A stretch of 64,000 nt of DNA. Source: Ariolimax columbianus. Its lineage: Eukaryota; Mollusca; Gastropoda; Stylommatophora; Arionidae. Each line of letters begins with the position of its first letter. Position 1 is the stretch's first letter. Made by a program: the position numbers and the translations under genes. Below, piece after piece: positions 11,613 to 22,678 of the stretch. Under the pieces are notes generated by a model, which saw only the letters and a list, made by a program, of their open reading frames with translations, was not told where the DNA came from and ran no database searches. Location of the stretch: contig JAVGWX010000018.1 in the NCBI GenBank assembly GCA_036924085.1, positions 19,436,464-19,500,463 of the forward strand. Reading direction: 5' to 3'.

Positions 11613-11964
11613 GCACCGACCGGGCAGATGCATCTGTTGCGATATGAACAGGACGACCAGGTTGAGCCACGTCGGTAATCTTTGAACATCGTTCAGAACA
11701 TATATTGACCCAGTTAGCAATACACTTTTCACAGTAAACATGACGCATTTCCTTGCGAAAATGTTTTGTTATAGCCCTTTTGACACACAACGTTACAATG
11801 ATTTTTTACTGTACAGTCTGAGAATGGACGTCGTTTTTTGTAATCAAACTGCGCACGTAAAAGCGACACCAAGCGTCTGCTAGCTACAGATGCTACTGCC
11901 AATCAAATGGCACCTTCAGAAACCACCAACTACATTTTCCCAGCTATTCCCAAAATCACTGCGT
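11613..11964. other. Unassigned spacer
   Basis: Mixed sequence with no recognised gene, RNA or repeat. Confidence 0.3.
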
Positions 11965-12350
11965 GACCTGCTGACTGACTTACCCTCGCATCACGCTTTT
12001 CAGTAAATAACACATACAATCACATAGGAAACCACTGACTTACCCTCCCATCACGCTTTTCAGTAAATAGAACATATACAACCACATAGGAAACCACTGA
12101 CTTACCCCTCGCATCACGCTTTTCAGTAAATAACACATACAATCACATAGGAAACCACTGACTTACCCTCCCATCACGCTTTTCAGTAAATAGAACATAT
12201 ACAATCACATAGGAAACCACTGACTTACCCCTCGCATCACGCTTTTCAGTAAATAACGCATACAATCACATAGGAAACCACTGACTTACTCTCGCATTAC
12301 GCTTTTCAGTAAATAACACATTCAATCACATAGGAAACCACTGACTTATC
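11965..12350. repeat. 60/62-bp tandem array, partly dimeric
   Basis: About 6.5 units of CATCACGCTTTTCAGTAAAT followed by a short variable part and CACATAGGAAACCACTGACT. The first four units alternate between an AACACATACAATC form and a longer GAACATATACAA form. This suggests a ~121-bp dimer; the last units are all of the shorter type. Confidence 0.9.
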
Positions 12351-12639
12351 TTCGGCCGCTCTCGTTTGCTGTTTCTTGTTATTTGTATTTCTTAATACTT
12401 GAAATGTAAGTGTGTGGCCTTTGGATCGTGAAGCTGGGTTACAATCAAAACGTACCAGGTTCAAATCACATCGTGTGCAGGTACACAGACTAATCACATC
12501 ATAGGGTTTTTTGATGGGATGGCAGCATTATCCAGTCGACCCAGCTGTAAATGGTTACCAGGAAGAGCGATGTGAAAATATTGGATTCACGATAACTACA
12601 GAGTTCATACTCTGTCGTCGACACTATTAGTAACAAAAG
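12351..12639 (+). other. Spacer with a decayed SINE-E-like piece
   Basis: Around 12465-12560 CCAGGTTCAAATCAC could be a B box, and CAGTCGACCCAGCTGTAAAT is the shared block of the SINE-E copies at 28.5 and 55.9 kb. The copy is degraded. Confidence 0.4.
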
Positions 12640-13450
12640 ATACTGAACAAATATAAGGCGTCCTGGTGTAATAGAAGGGATTGAGCATATATAAAGGGGT
12701 CCTGGTGTAATGAAAGGGATGGGCACATATAAAGGCTTCCTGGTGTAATGAAAGGGATGGGCACATATAAAGGAGTCCTGGTGTAATGAAAGGGATCGGC
12801 ACATATAAATGCGTCCTGATGTAATAGAAGGGATTGAGCACATATAAAGGAATCCTGGTGTAATGAAAGGAATTGGCACATATAAATGCGTCCTGGTGTA
12901 ATGAAAGGGATTGAGCACATATAAATGAAGCCTGGTGTAATGAAAGGGACTGAGCACATATAAGGGCGTCCTAGTGTAAAGAAAGGGAAATAGACTGTGT
13001 GCACATAAGTGCGTCCTGATGTAAAGATAGGGAAATAGACTAATTGCACATAAGTGCGTCCTGATGTAAAGAAAGGGAAATAGACTAATTGCACATAAGT
13101 GCGTCCTGGTGTAATGAAAGGGACTAAGTACATATAAGAGCGTCCTAGTGTACAAAAATGGAAATTTACTATGTGCATATAAGGGCGTCCTAGTGTAAAG
13201 AAAGGGAAATTGACTAAGTGCACATAAGTGCGTCCTGGTGTAAAGAAAGGGAAATTGACTAAGTGCACATAAGTGCGTCCTAGTGTAAAGAAAGGGAAAT
13301 AGACTAAGTGCACATAAGTGCATCCTAGTTTAAAGAGAGGGAAATAGACTAAGTGCATATAAGTGCGTCCTGGTGTAAAAAAAAGGGAAATAGACTAAGT
13401 GCACATACGTGCGTCCTGGTGTAAAAAAAGGGATTGAGCACATACAATGT
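12640..13450. repeat. Tandem array with two unit lengths (~38 and 45 bp)
   Basis: All units share GTCCTGGTGTAA. The left part (12640-12965) uses ~38-bp units with AAAGGGATTGAGCACATATA. The right part (12965-13440) uses 45-bp units with an insertion around ATAGACTAAGTGCACATAAG. The 45-bp period keeps frames open on the minus strand, producing artefactual 15-residue peptide repeats. Confidence 0.9.
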
Positions 13451-13615
13451 CCTTCTGTCGTCCTGTTGTTCTGGCTCAAATATTGAATCTTCCCTTCCTT
13501 GAAATGACGGCATGTTCCAAGCATATCTATATATCAGTTACGCGGGCCACCATCTTGTCGTGTGTCGATTATTATTTTGAATTTGATAGAAAGCTCTAGA
13601 TATAATTTCTCACGT

Positions 13616-13745
13616 TTTCTTTTTCTTCTTCGTGCGTTTGTTCTCAATTTCCGCTACCGAACCCTGAAAAGGATTTCAAGTAGCAGGATGTTATCTTGTG
13701 TCGTTGATTACAGCGTGTCTGTGATATTTGCAACTTTCGGAGTTT
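13616..13745 (-). mobile_element. SINE-A fragment
   Basis: A minus-strand copy of the GAA-tailed element. CTTCTTCGTGCGTTTGTTCT at the left is the inverted tail junction, then ACCGAACCCTGAAAAGG and GATATTTGCAACTTTCGG. Confidence 0.65.
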
Positions 13746-13971
13746 TTTAGAATCTCGGCTCTAAAAGCAGCAACGGATTCTGTCGATGGAAATAAAGAAA
13801 AGAAGTGGCCATGGAACTACAGAGGGTCACTAAAATTAACAAACGTATAGCAGGACACTAATAAAATTACAAAAATAATGATATTAAAGACTTGCGTTTT
13901 TCCGATTACAAAATGCAGAAGCGAGACATCGCCAACCACACAAACGCTACAGAAGAGGGGACCATTCGAGC

Positions 13972-14250
13972 TAAAAGTGCTACAGGAGGTGGCTCAAACT
14001 GCTACAGGAGGTGGCTCAAATTGCTACAGGAGGTGGCTCAAACTGCTACAGGAGGTGGCTCAAACTGCTACAGGAGGTGGCTCAAACTGCTACAGGAGGT
14101 GGCTCAAACTGCTACAGGAGGTGGCTCAAACTGCTACAGGAGGTGGCTCAAACTGCTACATGAGGTGGCTCAAACTGCTACAGGAGGTGGCTCAAACTGC
14201 TACAGGAGGTGGCTCAAACTGCTACAGGAGGTGGCTCAAACTGCTTTCGA
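13972..14250. repeat. 22-bp tandem array
   Basis: About 12 almost perfect units of TACAGGAGGTGGCTCAAACT plus GC. One unit has TGAGG for GGAGG. Identity is high enough to imply recent expansion. Frames across it are artefacts. Confidence 0.95.
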
Positions 14251-14317
14251 TAGCGACAAAAAACGCCAAAATTATTCATGAGCACGATATAGTATAAGTC
14301 TTGCTATACTCTGTCCA

Positions 14318-14550
14318 GAGGAGGAAGACAAACAACTGATCAGGTGCAACATACTGATCAGACATGTTAGTCAGGGTCAGGCATAATATAGTGGTCAAAA
14401 CCTTCACCTCGGCTTCCTCTCAGCCCTCCCTGAAAACGGGCTGTTTTCGTGGCAGTTTGGATAATGGGGTGAGGAAACGATGTGATCCCCGTAGTAGTGA
14501 GCGACCCGCAGATGAATCCAAGCATAACACAACCGCCTACACAGTATAAA
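14318..14550 (+). mobile_element. SINE-B copy
   Basis: The head GAGGAAGACAAACAACTGAT is followed by one to two 37-bp units (CATACTGATCAGACATGTTA), then the body with GATCCCCGTAGTAGTGAGCG. The 3' part with the CAA tail is missing after about 14545. Confidence 0.75.
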
Positions 14551-14934
14551 GTAGGTTCTGCCCTGACCTCGGATTTTCCCCATCATCACGAATATGTATC
14601 GATATAACAGGCGGTACCATAATTTAATATGCCGTTTCAAAGATATAGTATAAGTCAAAGCTGTTTAAATCACATATAAGTATTCTTATAAACATGTTCA
14701 AAACAGAAATCATTAAAATTAATTATGTCGTTTACTACGTATTAATGGATTATATTAGTATGAGGAAGAAGTTGACACGCAAAAGCTTGGAAGCGTTGTG
14801 CGTCCAACGACCAACCAGAAGCCATAGTGCCACGTGCTTTTGTTTTGACAGACTTCAACATGTCTTGAACATAGTACGAGAAACAACATTACGTATAGGA
14901 CATTAGGCCACAACGTCTAAAAAAGAGCTATACT
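14551..14934. other. Unassigned spacer
   Basis: AT-rich sequence with no recognised gene or repeat. Confidence 0.3.
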
Positions 14935-15135
14935 GAAGATAATTGTATATGGTTAAAGAGACAGAAGCAGGCCGAAGAGAAGATGGTCAAGAGATATTAC
15001 GGAGGCTCTGGCGTTGGCATTAGTGGCGTTAGGCGGGATAGCTGGCTGAGATCGAGTTTCTTACAGATCGGCTGTTATGAGAAGGACATTAAAAGATATG
15101 CTACATGATTATGATGATGATGATGATGATGATGA
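14935..15135 (+). pseudogene. RTE-like 3' terminus with (ATG)n tail
   Basis: GCCGAAGAGAAGATGG (RPKRRW-like) is followed by codons resembling ITEALALALVA, then CGGCTGTTATGAGAAGGACA and GCTACATGATTATG, ending in (ATG)n at 15107-15135. Layout and tail match the RTE ends at 21755, 35870 and 57170. Only the last ~60 codons and the 3' UTR survive. Confidence 0.65.
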
Positions 15136-15240
15136 TTGTAAAACTATAGCGCAAACTTTACAATTACAAAATTACAGAATCGTTTCAATTGAGGATCACT
15201 GATTTTTCTTGTTGTTCCTCTCGTTTTATTTCTCCATTCC

Positions 15241-15452
15241 TAAGGCGGTGTGCGTTGTACTATGTTATATTTTGCGCGTGTCGGCCCAGTGCATCATACT
15301 TTGGAATGCATTGTATGTAGTGGGCTGCTTCCTCCTGCATTTTCAAAGGGTTTGATTACCCGTGGTAACGGCCGGTGCTGTAATGGGTAGCGAACCCGGC
15401 ATCTTTAGAGTGTGAGCCGTGTCACTTAACCATTATCCTACACGGTCCCATC
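15241..15452 (-). mobile_element. tRNA-derived SINE-C, copy 2
   Basis: Minus-strand copy. The inverted A-box region is at about 15415-15445 (GTCACTTAACCATTATCC) and the inverted B box region reads GCGAACCCGGCATC. The GGTGTGCGTTGTACTATGTT end of the body is at the left. Confidence 0.7.
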
Positions 15453-15499
15453 GGATCACTGACGGAAAGCAAGAAGTCAGTCAGTTACTAATTTTATTA

Positions 15500-15835
15500 T
15501 TAAACGAAAAGACGTTTTCTAGACAAAGACAACTTTTGCAATCGTTGGCAATAACGTTTGCTGATGACCAAACAGAGGCAGAGAAAGATCTATAAACACT
15601 GCTCAATAGAATCGGCGGAACGGCACAATTCTATGACATGAAAATAAACATAGAAAAGAACACGACAATGATAATAGCCAAGGAATGATGGGAAAAGGCA
15701 CTAAATCGAACAAGTTACTAATTCCCAAATATCGGTTAACAAATAACAGAAGATGTACACTGCAAAGAGACATAAGAACCTGAATTGATTTGAAAAAGAA
15801 AGTATTTAGAGAGAAGTATAGCGTTCTGATATCAA
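15500..15835 (+). pseudogene. RT palm relic (part 1 of a split copy)
   Basis: Plus-strand frames read ITFADDQTEAEKDL near 15550, then LNRIGGTAQFYDMKINIEK and TMIIAKE to about 15690. They continue through QITEDVHCKET and VFREKYSV-like codons to 15830. The FADD box (RT motif C) is still legible. The copy resumes at 16097, so the SINE-A between them is an insertion. Confidence 0.75.
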
Positions 15836-15839
15836 TAGT

Positions 15840-16096
15840 ATTAATGGTCCTGAATATAAGGCTGCAACAGAGCTAAATAAAATGGCTGCTGAAGTCGGAT
15901 GTCTCGGACTAAAAGGTGCAAATATCGTGGACAACCTGTAAACTACGACACAGCGCAATCCGTTGTTTTGCCTACATCCTGATATTAACAAAGCCCTTTT
16001 CAGGGCTTGCTAGCGGGAGATTGAGAACGTTCAGGACTTGCCAGTGGGAGATTGAAAACGTTCAGGACTTGCTAGCGGTGGGTTGAGAACGAACGA
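15840..16096 (+). mobile_element. SINE-A copy inserted in an RT relic, with tandem 3' end
   Basis: The core GCTGAAGTCGGATGTCTCGG and GGTGCAAATATCG are followed by GTAAACTACGACACAGCGCA. The 3' terminal block TTCAGGACTTGCTAGCG...GAGAACG is repeated three times at 15995-16096, about 32 bp apart. It ends in GAACGAACGAAGC without a long GAA tail. Possible diverged target-site duplication: ATAGTATTAAT (about 15836) and GTAGCATTAAT (about 16106). Confidence 0.7.
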
Positions 16097-16320
16097 AGCC
16101 AAGCCAGTAGCATTAATTTATATGACATTTGAAAGAATCCTGACCACATATGTTTGGGTCTGTGGCGTTCTACGGGTTTGAAACATGGAAAATAAATCAA
16201 AGGGGAGAAATACTTGGAGGCCTTCTGAGATGTAGAGTTACCGAAAATTAAATTCAGTGAACTGAACAGAGAAGATTTAAAAAAAATCATGTTTGCGGAA
16301 GTGGGAGAGGGAAGAAATCT
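16097..16320 (+). pseudogene. RT post-palm relic (part 2 of a split copy)
   Basis: Codons resembling KRILTTYVW...GFETWKINQ near 16130-16195, then YLEAF...RKI near 16205-16250, match the ETW and EAFEMWCYRKIL blocks after the RT palm. It continues the relic left of the SINE-A insertion. It is frameshifted and runs directly into a 30-bp array. Confidence 0.65.
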
Positions 16321-16324
16321 GAGA

Positions 16325-16630
16325 ATGGCGGGAATGGCTTTTTTCATGAAATGAACGTCAAGAATAGCTGTAACCATGAAATGAACGACTAGAATAGATT
16401 TTATCATGAAATGAACGACTAGAATAGCTTTTATCATGAAATGAATCGCGAGAATGGCTTTTATCATAAAATAAGCGACAAGAATGCCTTTTGTCATGAA
16501 ATAAGCGAAAAGAATGCCTTTTGTCATGAAATAAGCGACAAGAATGCCTTTTGTCATGAAATAAGCGACAAGAATGCCTTTTATCATGAATTAAGCGACA
16601 AGAATGCCTTTTGTCTTGAATTTAACAAGC
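16325..16630. repeat. 30-bp tandem array
   Basis: About ten units of GAATGCCTTTTGTCATGAAA plus TAAGCGACAA. Left units are more diverged (GAATAGCTTTTATC) than right ones. Because 30 is a multiple of three, frames stay open on both strands. Confidence 0.95.
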
Positions 16631-17300
16631 GGAAATTATATTTTTGCCTTGAACTAGACATGCTACTAAAGGGTGTGTTATAAAATGGACAATCGATCCC
16701 AATTGGGTAAGGTTCATGTCACAAAATAGATATGGGTTGTCAAATGAATCAGAGTTTTGCAAAGAACCGTTTATTTTATCAAATATAAATCAACAAGGCA
16801 TTCAGTTGTGTTGACATAACCGTTCTTGTGATGGGGTTTTTTTAAGTCTGTTTCTGATATACAGGATCACGACATAATATCTCAGCAACGGATTTATAGC
16901 AATAACTTCCAAATAGATAACAACTCATATAATAACTTGAATCGTACCATGCATATCTTCAGATTTGAAGTATTGCTTATGCTGGCGTGTGCCTTTCAGG
17001 GTGGCTGGTGGAATGAATGAACGGCACGCGTATTGACACAACAAGAACGCTGCACTATCGTTATCTTTGGCTGGTTATTCATATGTACATACATTCAGTT
17101 GTGGCTGTTGGGGAAATAGGAGAAAATGTGAGACTGCAAAATGAAACAAAGTAGACTAGTTGTCGTGAAGATTTTACTGGCATGTATCTTGACATTTATG
17201 ACAACATGTACAGCCACCAACAGGTTCACTATCATACACAAATCATGCAGACCTTACCAGGGCTAATTCGAGACGGACTGTCAGGGCATCATAATGATTA
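16631..17300. other. Unassigned spacer
   Basis: AT-rich unique-looking sequence. No coding, RNA or repeat feature recognised. Confidence 0.3.
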
Positions 17301-17585
17301 AAACGCTGTGGCCGAAAGGTTAGACCTTAGCGTTTCAAAGACATGAACTGAAACGGTGTACGACCGAATTCTACAATATTAAGCGAACCTTGGTCTCTAT
17401 GTAGATGAGACCATTGTGCATGAATCATGAGTTACCTCCAGTCGTTTTGACTTATATCTTGCCACTGATCGAAGGCAGCTCGGGACCAGAAAGTGAGGTT
17501 GATGACCAGCGCAGGTCTTCTTCACTATAATCGAAATGCAGCGGGAGTTAGTCATCAAGACAAAAACCGTCTGAGGAGGTCGTGC
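17301..17585 (+). mobile_element. SINE-D copy 1 (tRNA-like head)
   Basis: GCTGTGGCCGAAAGGTTAGA gives a leucine- or serine-tRNA-like A box, and GTACGACCGAATTC about 45 nt on is a weak B box. The body has GGCAGCTCGGGACCAGAAAG, GTGAGGTTGATGACCAGCGC and a 3' end near CGTCTGAGGAGGTCGTG. Other copies lie at 18428 and 37971 (minus) and 63151 (plus). Confidence 0.7.
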
Positions 17586-17644
17586 AACTAACTCCAACCT
17601 CCATATGGCGTATCATATCTTTTATGGGTGGCTAAAATAGCATG

Positions 17645-17890
17645 TGTACCCAAAGCGGAATAAACAACTTCAATAACCAACAAACTACTTCAATAACCAA
17701 CATACTAATTCAATAACCAATAAACTACTTCAATAATCAACAAAATACTTAAATAACCAACAAACTACTTCAATAACCAACACACTACTTTAATAACAAC
17801 AAAAAATACTGCAATAACCAAGAAACTTCTTCGATAACCAACAAACTACTTCAATAACCAACAAACAACTTCAATATCCAAGAAATTACT
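17645..17890. repeat. ~20-bp tandem repeat
   Basis: About 12 imperfect units of AACTACTTCAATAACCAACA. Confidence 0.9.
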
Positions 17891-18415
17891 TCCCTGATTA
17901 ACACACTGACGAACTATCTGGCAAACTAACTGACTAACTAACTAAATAATTAACGTACTGACTAACTGTCCAACTAAATTACTAATTGACTGATTAACTA
18001 AATAATTAACTAACTTACTAACTCACAAACAAACTGACTGAACAACTCATTAGTTAACTGACTAACACACCAACTAACTAATCATCTGATTAGCTAAAAA
18101 AAAATGTCACTAGCTAACACAAAAATGAGCTAACTAACTGAATACCCTACTAACTAACTAGCTAATTGACCGACGGACTGACTATCTAGATGACGAACTT
18201 ACTTACTAACTAACTGGCTGATCAACTTACTAAATATTTAACTGGCTGACTATCTGATTATGATGTTAACTAATTAACTACCTGACTTGTTAACTAGCCA
18301 ACAGATTAACTAGCTCATTAACTAACGAAATAACGAACAAACTGACTGATTGACTAGCGTAATAACTATGAAACTGATTGCCTGACTGGCGGACTATCTG
18401 ACAGACAAACTTTGT
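17890..18415. repeat. Degenerate ACTA/ACTG-rich simple repeat
   Basis: About 520 bp of decayed tetranucleotide-like sequence (ACTAACTAACTGACTAAC). It directly follows the 20-bp array and has no sharp unit. Confidence 0.85.
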
Positions 18416-18427
18416 TAGTTGTCCATG

Positions 18428-18735
18428 GCAAGCGATGATGTGACATCATCAGACGGGTTTGTCTTAATGATGTTATGTGCGCTGTATTTGAATTATAGTG
18501 AGAAAGGTAATGCATTGGTCATCAACCTCACTTTCTGGTCCCGAGTTATCTTGGACTAGTGGCAAGACGATCAGTCGAGACGAGTAACTCAGGATGCAGA
18601 CAATATGGTCTTACCTCCCATGAGACCAGTGATAACTTGATACTTGTGGGACTCGATCGTCCAAGGTTTCCGAGCACTGATTTGAGATGGGAGTGTCTGA
18701 CCTCTTGACTACATCGACCACAACGGACTAACTTG
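18428..18735 (-). mobile_element. SINE-D copy 2
   Basis: Minus-strand copy. The head lies at 18640-18725, with GATCGAGTCCC as B box and GTAGTCAAGAGGTCAGACAC as A box on the minus strand. The body includes AACCTCACTTTCTGGTCCCG at about 18525. Confidence 0.75.
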
Positions 18736-18754
18736 CTAACTAACTGGGAAGCGT

Positions 18755-19110
18755 AGACGTTAGTCTGGTCAGTTACAACATTCTGGCCAGGATGTTGCGC
18801 CAGTATCATGCACAATATACTGATCAAATCTACCATCTCTCTTCCTTGCAGCGTTCCCTGTAAACAGACTGTTTTCAAGGCAGTCTGCCTGACGAGATGT
18901 AGATATACATGATCCCCGTAGTAGTGAGCGTCACGCAGACGAAACCAAAGATAGCACAATCTCCTGGAGGACCGAGGTCAACCTTCATCAGTACGCTCCG
19001 GATGTAAAGAAAGCTACAACAACCCTCCATTTTAAGCGTTTTTTGAGGGCGCACACAATAGTAACGTTACTTCTTTTGTAGACATTAAACAACAACAACA
19101 ACAACAACCG
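18755..19110 (+). mobile_element. SINE-B copy with degenerate VNTR
   Basis: The head GACGTTAGTCTGGTCAG and two decayed VNTR units lie at 18755-18830. The body with GATCCCCGTAGTAGTGAGCG is at about 18912, and the (CAACAA)n tail is at 19088-19108. It is a full-length but old copy. Confidence 0.75.
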
Positions 19111-19351
19111 TCCTGCAAGGAGAACGGCATCTTAAAAGGGTTCTTCACGAGGACCAGTCGCACTCCAAAGCAAACTGATCCATCGATCTCGTTAATTTCA
19201 ATGAGTAGGGTATTCAGATCGGCACTTGGAATGTTAGAACGAGAGACCCAAAAGCGAAACTCAAGGAAAAAAATGGAAAGAATTGAGGAAAAAAAAATGG
19301 ACTAAATATTTATATTTAGAAATGAAAGAATGTCGGTTGTTGTTAAGAGAC

Positions 19352-19426
19352 AAAAAAGAAGAAGAAGAAAAAGAAGAAGAAGAAGAAGAAGAAGAAGAAG
19401 AAGAAGAAGAAGAAGAAGAAGAAAAA

Positions 19427-19462
<36 letters not shown>

Positions 19463-19480
19463 GAAGAAGAAGAAGAAGAC
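19352..19480. repeat. GAA/TAA microsatellite
   Basis: (GAA)n interrupted by AAA triplets, then (TAA)n at 19425-19460, then (GAA)n again. Arg- and Ser-rich frames are artefacts. Confidence 0.95.
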
Positions 19481-19988
19481 ATAATTATTTCACCACTGGA
19501 CGATGTTACACACAAAAGTAAAGGCAATTTGAAATCAAAGATAGGTCGAGCTGGGAATGTGCCTTTTAGAGGACGAACCAAAAATGTGTAGCCAGCGCGT
19601 TGCATAAACCATCAGTGTCTATAGCCGTCGAAAGTTCTTGTACGAGACAAGCCACCTATAAATCTATCGAAATGACAGTGTTGTTGTTTCTGTAAAAGAT
19701 AATAAATATCTTATTCTCTTTTGATTCCCATCTCGTTACGAGGAGTGGTTGGTTGTTATTGACCACACAATTCAGTCAGGCGTCATTTTTCACGTGTCAC
19801 TTTCAAGTGGCTTTCTACTCACAGAGCTAAATGGTAGTGAGCCAAGACCCGATGTACGGGTGCGCTATTCGGGCAACTGTCTAGAGCGGCTAATTTGACG
19901 TGATGTGTGTAGGGGGGATGGTGTTGGGGGAGGTACTACAAAATTGGTACACAGAGAGAGAGAGAAAGAGAGAGAGAGAACGATAATT

Positions 19989-20345
19989 AATTGTTGTTGT
20001 TTTGAATGCCGACAATGAGTAGGTGTGCTCTTTTATGCGCCACGAAAAGGACGTTAAGTGGCTGGTTGCGTTATCTTTCATCCCATCCCGAGCGATACTG
20101 ACGAAGGTGGACCGGGATCCTCCAGGTAGTTGCGCTATGCGTTGCTTCATTTGCGTGTCGCTCACTACTACGGGGATCACGTCGCTTCCACATCTTGTTA
20201 GCCAGGATGTCATGAAAACAGCCCATTTCCAGGGAGGGCTACGAGGAAGCCGAGGTGAAGGTCTTGGTCAGTATATTTTGCATGACCCCTGACTAACATG
20301 TCTGATCAGTATATCTTGCCTGACCAGACGTTAGTCATCTTCTCC
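19989..20345 (-). mobile_element. SINE-B copy (duplication copy 1)
   Basis: Minus strand. The tail appears as TTGTTGTTG at 19990, the body carries ACTACGGGGATCACGTCGCT, and one to two 37-bp units lie at 20260-20310. The head CCAGACGTTAGTCATCTTCT closes it. Confidence 0.8.
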
Positions 20346-20966
20346 ATTACAGTTAATAAAAACAAATACAAAAATCAGAGTGCGCACAACAATAGTTATT
20401 CAATGGCAACGCGTTTATAATGAGTTTGAAGTCAAACGACTTTACTTTGAAATTTATTTTCATCGCAACTTTCTGAACACGAGTTATGGGATAAAATATG
20501 TGTCAAAGAAATGTTTTAAAGAGTGTGCAGATAATAAAAGTTAGAAGAATATACTTTTAAAGTTCAAAATGTTTTTAAACTTTTAGAATGCATTTTAAGA
20601 CTGTGTATCTACGTTGTTTTTTATTGATTAAAAAATATTTTACGAGTAGTGTTTTTTTAGTTTAAATAATAGATATCTATCTACTTCCTACCTATATATT
20701 TAGTTTTGTTTTATTACTCTTTTCTGAATATACACTTTTTATAAACAAAAGACCTTTGTTATTCGATAAAGAACTACATAAAATTTCACTCACTCTCAAA
20801 AATTATATTTTAAAATCATTAGTTACAATTAAATATAAAGGGCCACATATATCATTTTTGCCCAGAGTGGCGGAAGAGCTAGATTGGGTTCTGCTGGTTG
20901 GCGTATGGGGGAGGGGGGGGCGTCTACCGTACTCGGCTCTTCGAAACGGCTAGAAGGTTGGCTATT

Positions 20967-21106
20967 TCCTTCCTATTATTACCTTCCTATTATTACCTTC
21001 CTTTTATTACCTTCCTATTATTACCTTCCTTTTATTACCTTCCTATTATTACCTTTCTATTATTACCTTCCTATTATTACCTTCCTATTATTACATATTC
21101 TTATTA
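20967..21106. repeat. 14-bp minisatellite CCTTCCTATTATTA
   Basis: About ten units of CCTTCCTATTATTA with CTTTTATTA variants. The same motif resumes at 21764-21797 on the far side of the RTE fragment. It recurs at 23300-23440 and 24100-24131 in the second duplication copy. Confidence 0.9.
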
Positions 21107-21763
21107 TGACCACCGATAAAACACAATGTCAGCATACATTTACAGTGGGTGGTGAGGAAATAGATCAGGTTACACATTTTGAATATCTGGGCTCCAGAAT
21201 CGACAAAAATGGTGACTGCTCGAAAGAAATCAGAAGAAGACTAGCTATGGCAATGCAGAGACTGAACAGCCTGAAGAAATTATGGCAGGGCACCAACAAA
21301 ACGATAAAAGTAAAAGTCTTGAGAGCCTGTGTGTTCCCTGTGGCAGCTTATGGCTATGAAGCATGGACGATTACCAAAACTTCTAGACAAAGAATCGAAT
21401 CCTTCGAGTCAATATGTTACAGAAAGATCCTCAGAATACCCTGGACAAAGAAAAAAACAAATGTAGACATTCAACAAGAGTTGAGCATAGAGGAGAACTG
21501 GTTTATCAATTCCATTTTGGCTAGAAAATGCAAATACTTTGGTCACATCAAGAGACACAACGGTCTTGAGAGGACGGTGATGGAAGGTATGGTGCCAGGC
21601 AAAAGAGGAAGGGGTAGACCAAGAAGACGATGGCACCAAGATATCCAGGAGTGCCTGAGTATGACAGTGGCGGAAGCTGGAGTTTTGGCAAGGGAACGAG
21701 TTTCTTTCAGACAGACTGTGATGTGAGCGACCTTCTACAAAGGACATGCTACATGATGATGAT
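21107..21763 (+). pseudogene. RTE-like RT C-terminal end, copy 1
   Basis: The 5'-truncated frame is open from about 21107 to the TGA at 21724-21726. Motifs in order: EIDQVTHFEYLGSRIDKNG, EIRRRLAMAMQRL, VFPVAAYGYEAW, RIESFESICYRKILRIPW, ELSIEENWFINSI, FGHIKRHNGLERTV, PGKRGRGRPRRRW. This order is typical of RTE-clade RT C-termini. The 3' UTR ends GCTACATGATGATGATTATT, fitting the short ATG-rich tails of RTE elements. Endonuclease and RT catalytic domains are absent. The frame upstream of 21107 lies in the minisatellite and is not part of the element. Confidence 0.85.
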
Positions 21764-22321
21764 TATTACCTTCCTATTATTACCTTCCTATTATTCCATA
21801 TTTCTAGGGAAACAGTCCCTAAATACTACGTGTGATAATTCATTTACCTTCGCACTTTTTGCTTTGAAATACCTGGGCAATAAGCCCATTAGCGATCTGA
21901 CAACGCTAATGTATGCCCAAGACATATTGACTAAACATAAACCATCAGTGTCTATAGCCGTCGAAAGTTCTTGTACGAGACAAGCCACCTATAAATCTAT
22001 CGAAATGACAGTGTTGTTGTTTCTGTAAAAGATAATAAATATCTTATTCTCTTTTGATTCCCATCTCGTTACGAGGAGTGGTTGGTTGTTATTGACCACA
22101 CAATTCAGTCAGGGGTCATTGTTCACGTGTCACTTTCAAGTGGCTTTCTACTCACAGAGCTAAATGGTAGTGAGCCAAGACCCGATGTACGGGTGCGCTA
22201 TTCGGGCAACTGTCTAGAGCGGCTAATTTGACGTGATGTGTGTAGGGGGGATGGTGTTGGGGGAGGTACTACAAAATTGGTACACAGAGAGAGAGAGAAA
22301 GAGAGAGAGAGAACGATAATT

Positions 22322-22678
22322 AATTGTTGTTGTTTTGAATGCCGACAATGAGTAGGTGTGCTCTTTTATGCGCCACGAAAAGGACGTTAAGTGGCTGGTT
22401 GCGTTATCTTTCATCCCATCCCGAGCGATACTGACGAAGGTGGACCGGGATCCTCCAGGTAGTTGCGCTATGCGTTGCTTCATTTGCGTGTCGCTCACTA
22501 CTACGGGGATCACGTCGCTTCCACATCTTGTTAGCCAGGATGTCATGAAAACAGCCCATTTCCAGGGAGGGCTACGAGGAAGCCGAGGTGAAGGTCTTGG
22601 TCAGTATATTTTGCATGACCCCTGACTAACATGTCTGATCAGTATATCTTGCCTGACCAGACGTTAGTCATCTTCTCC
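22322..22678 (-). mobile_element. SINE-B copy (duplication copy 2)
   Basis: Identical in layout to 19989-20345, present through the segmental duplication and not by a new insertion. Confidence 0.8.

Larger units (their letters stand above)
19604..21936. repeat. Tandem segmental duplication, copy 1 (2.33 kb)
   Basis: This segment and the next (21937-24267) are near-identical head-to-tail copies. Corresponding landmarks are 2333-2335 bp apart, the 2-bp difference being G-run length near 20910/23240. Only about ten substitutions are visible. Each copy holds a SINE-B, ~600 bp of AT-rich unique sequence, a 14-bp minisatellite and an RTE 3' end. Confidence 0.95.

Noticed and set aside
12499..13358. 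Two overlapping minus-strand frames of 240-275 codons with 15-residue repeats
   Set aside because: Produced by the 45-bp and ~38-bp array; no signal peptide, domain or single preferred frame.
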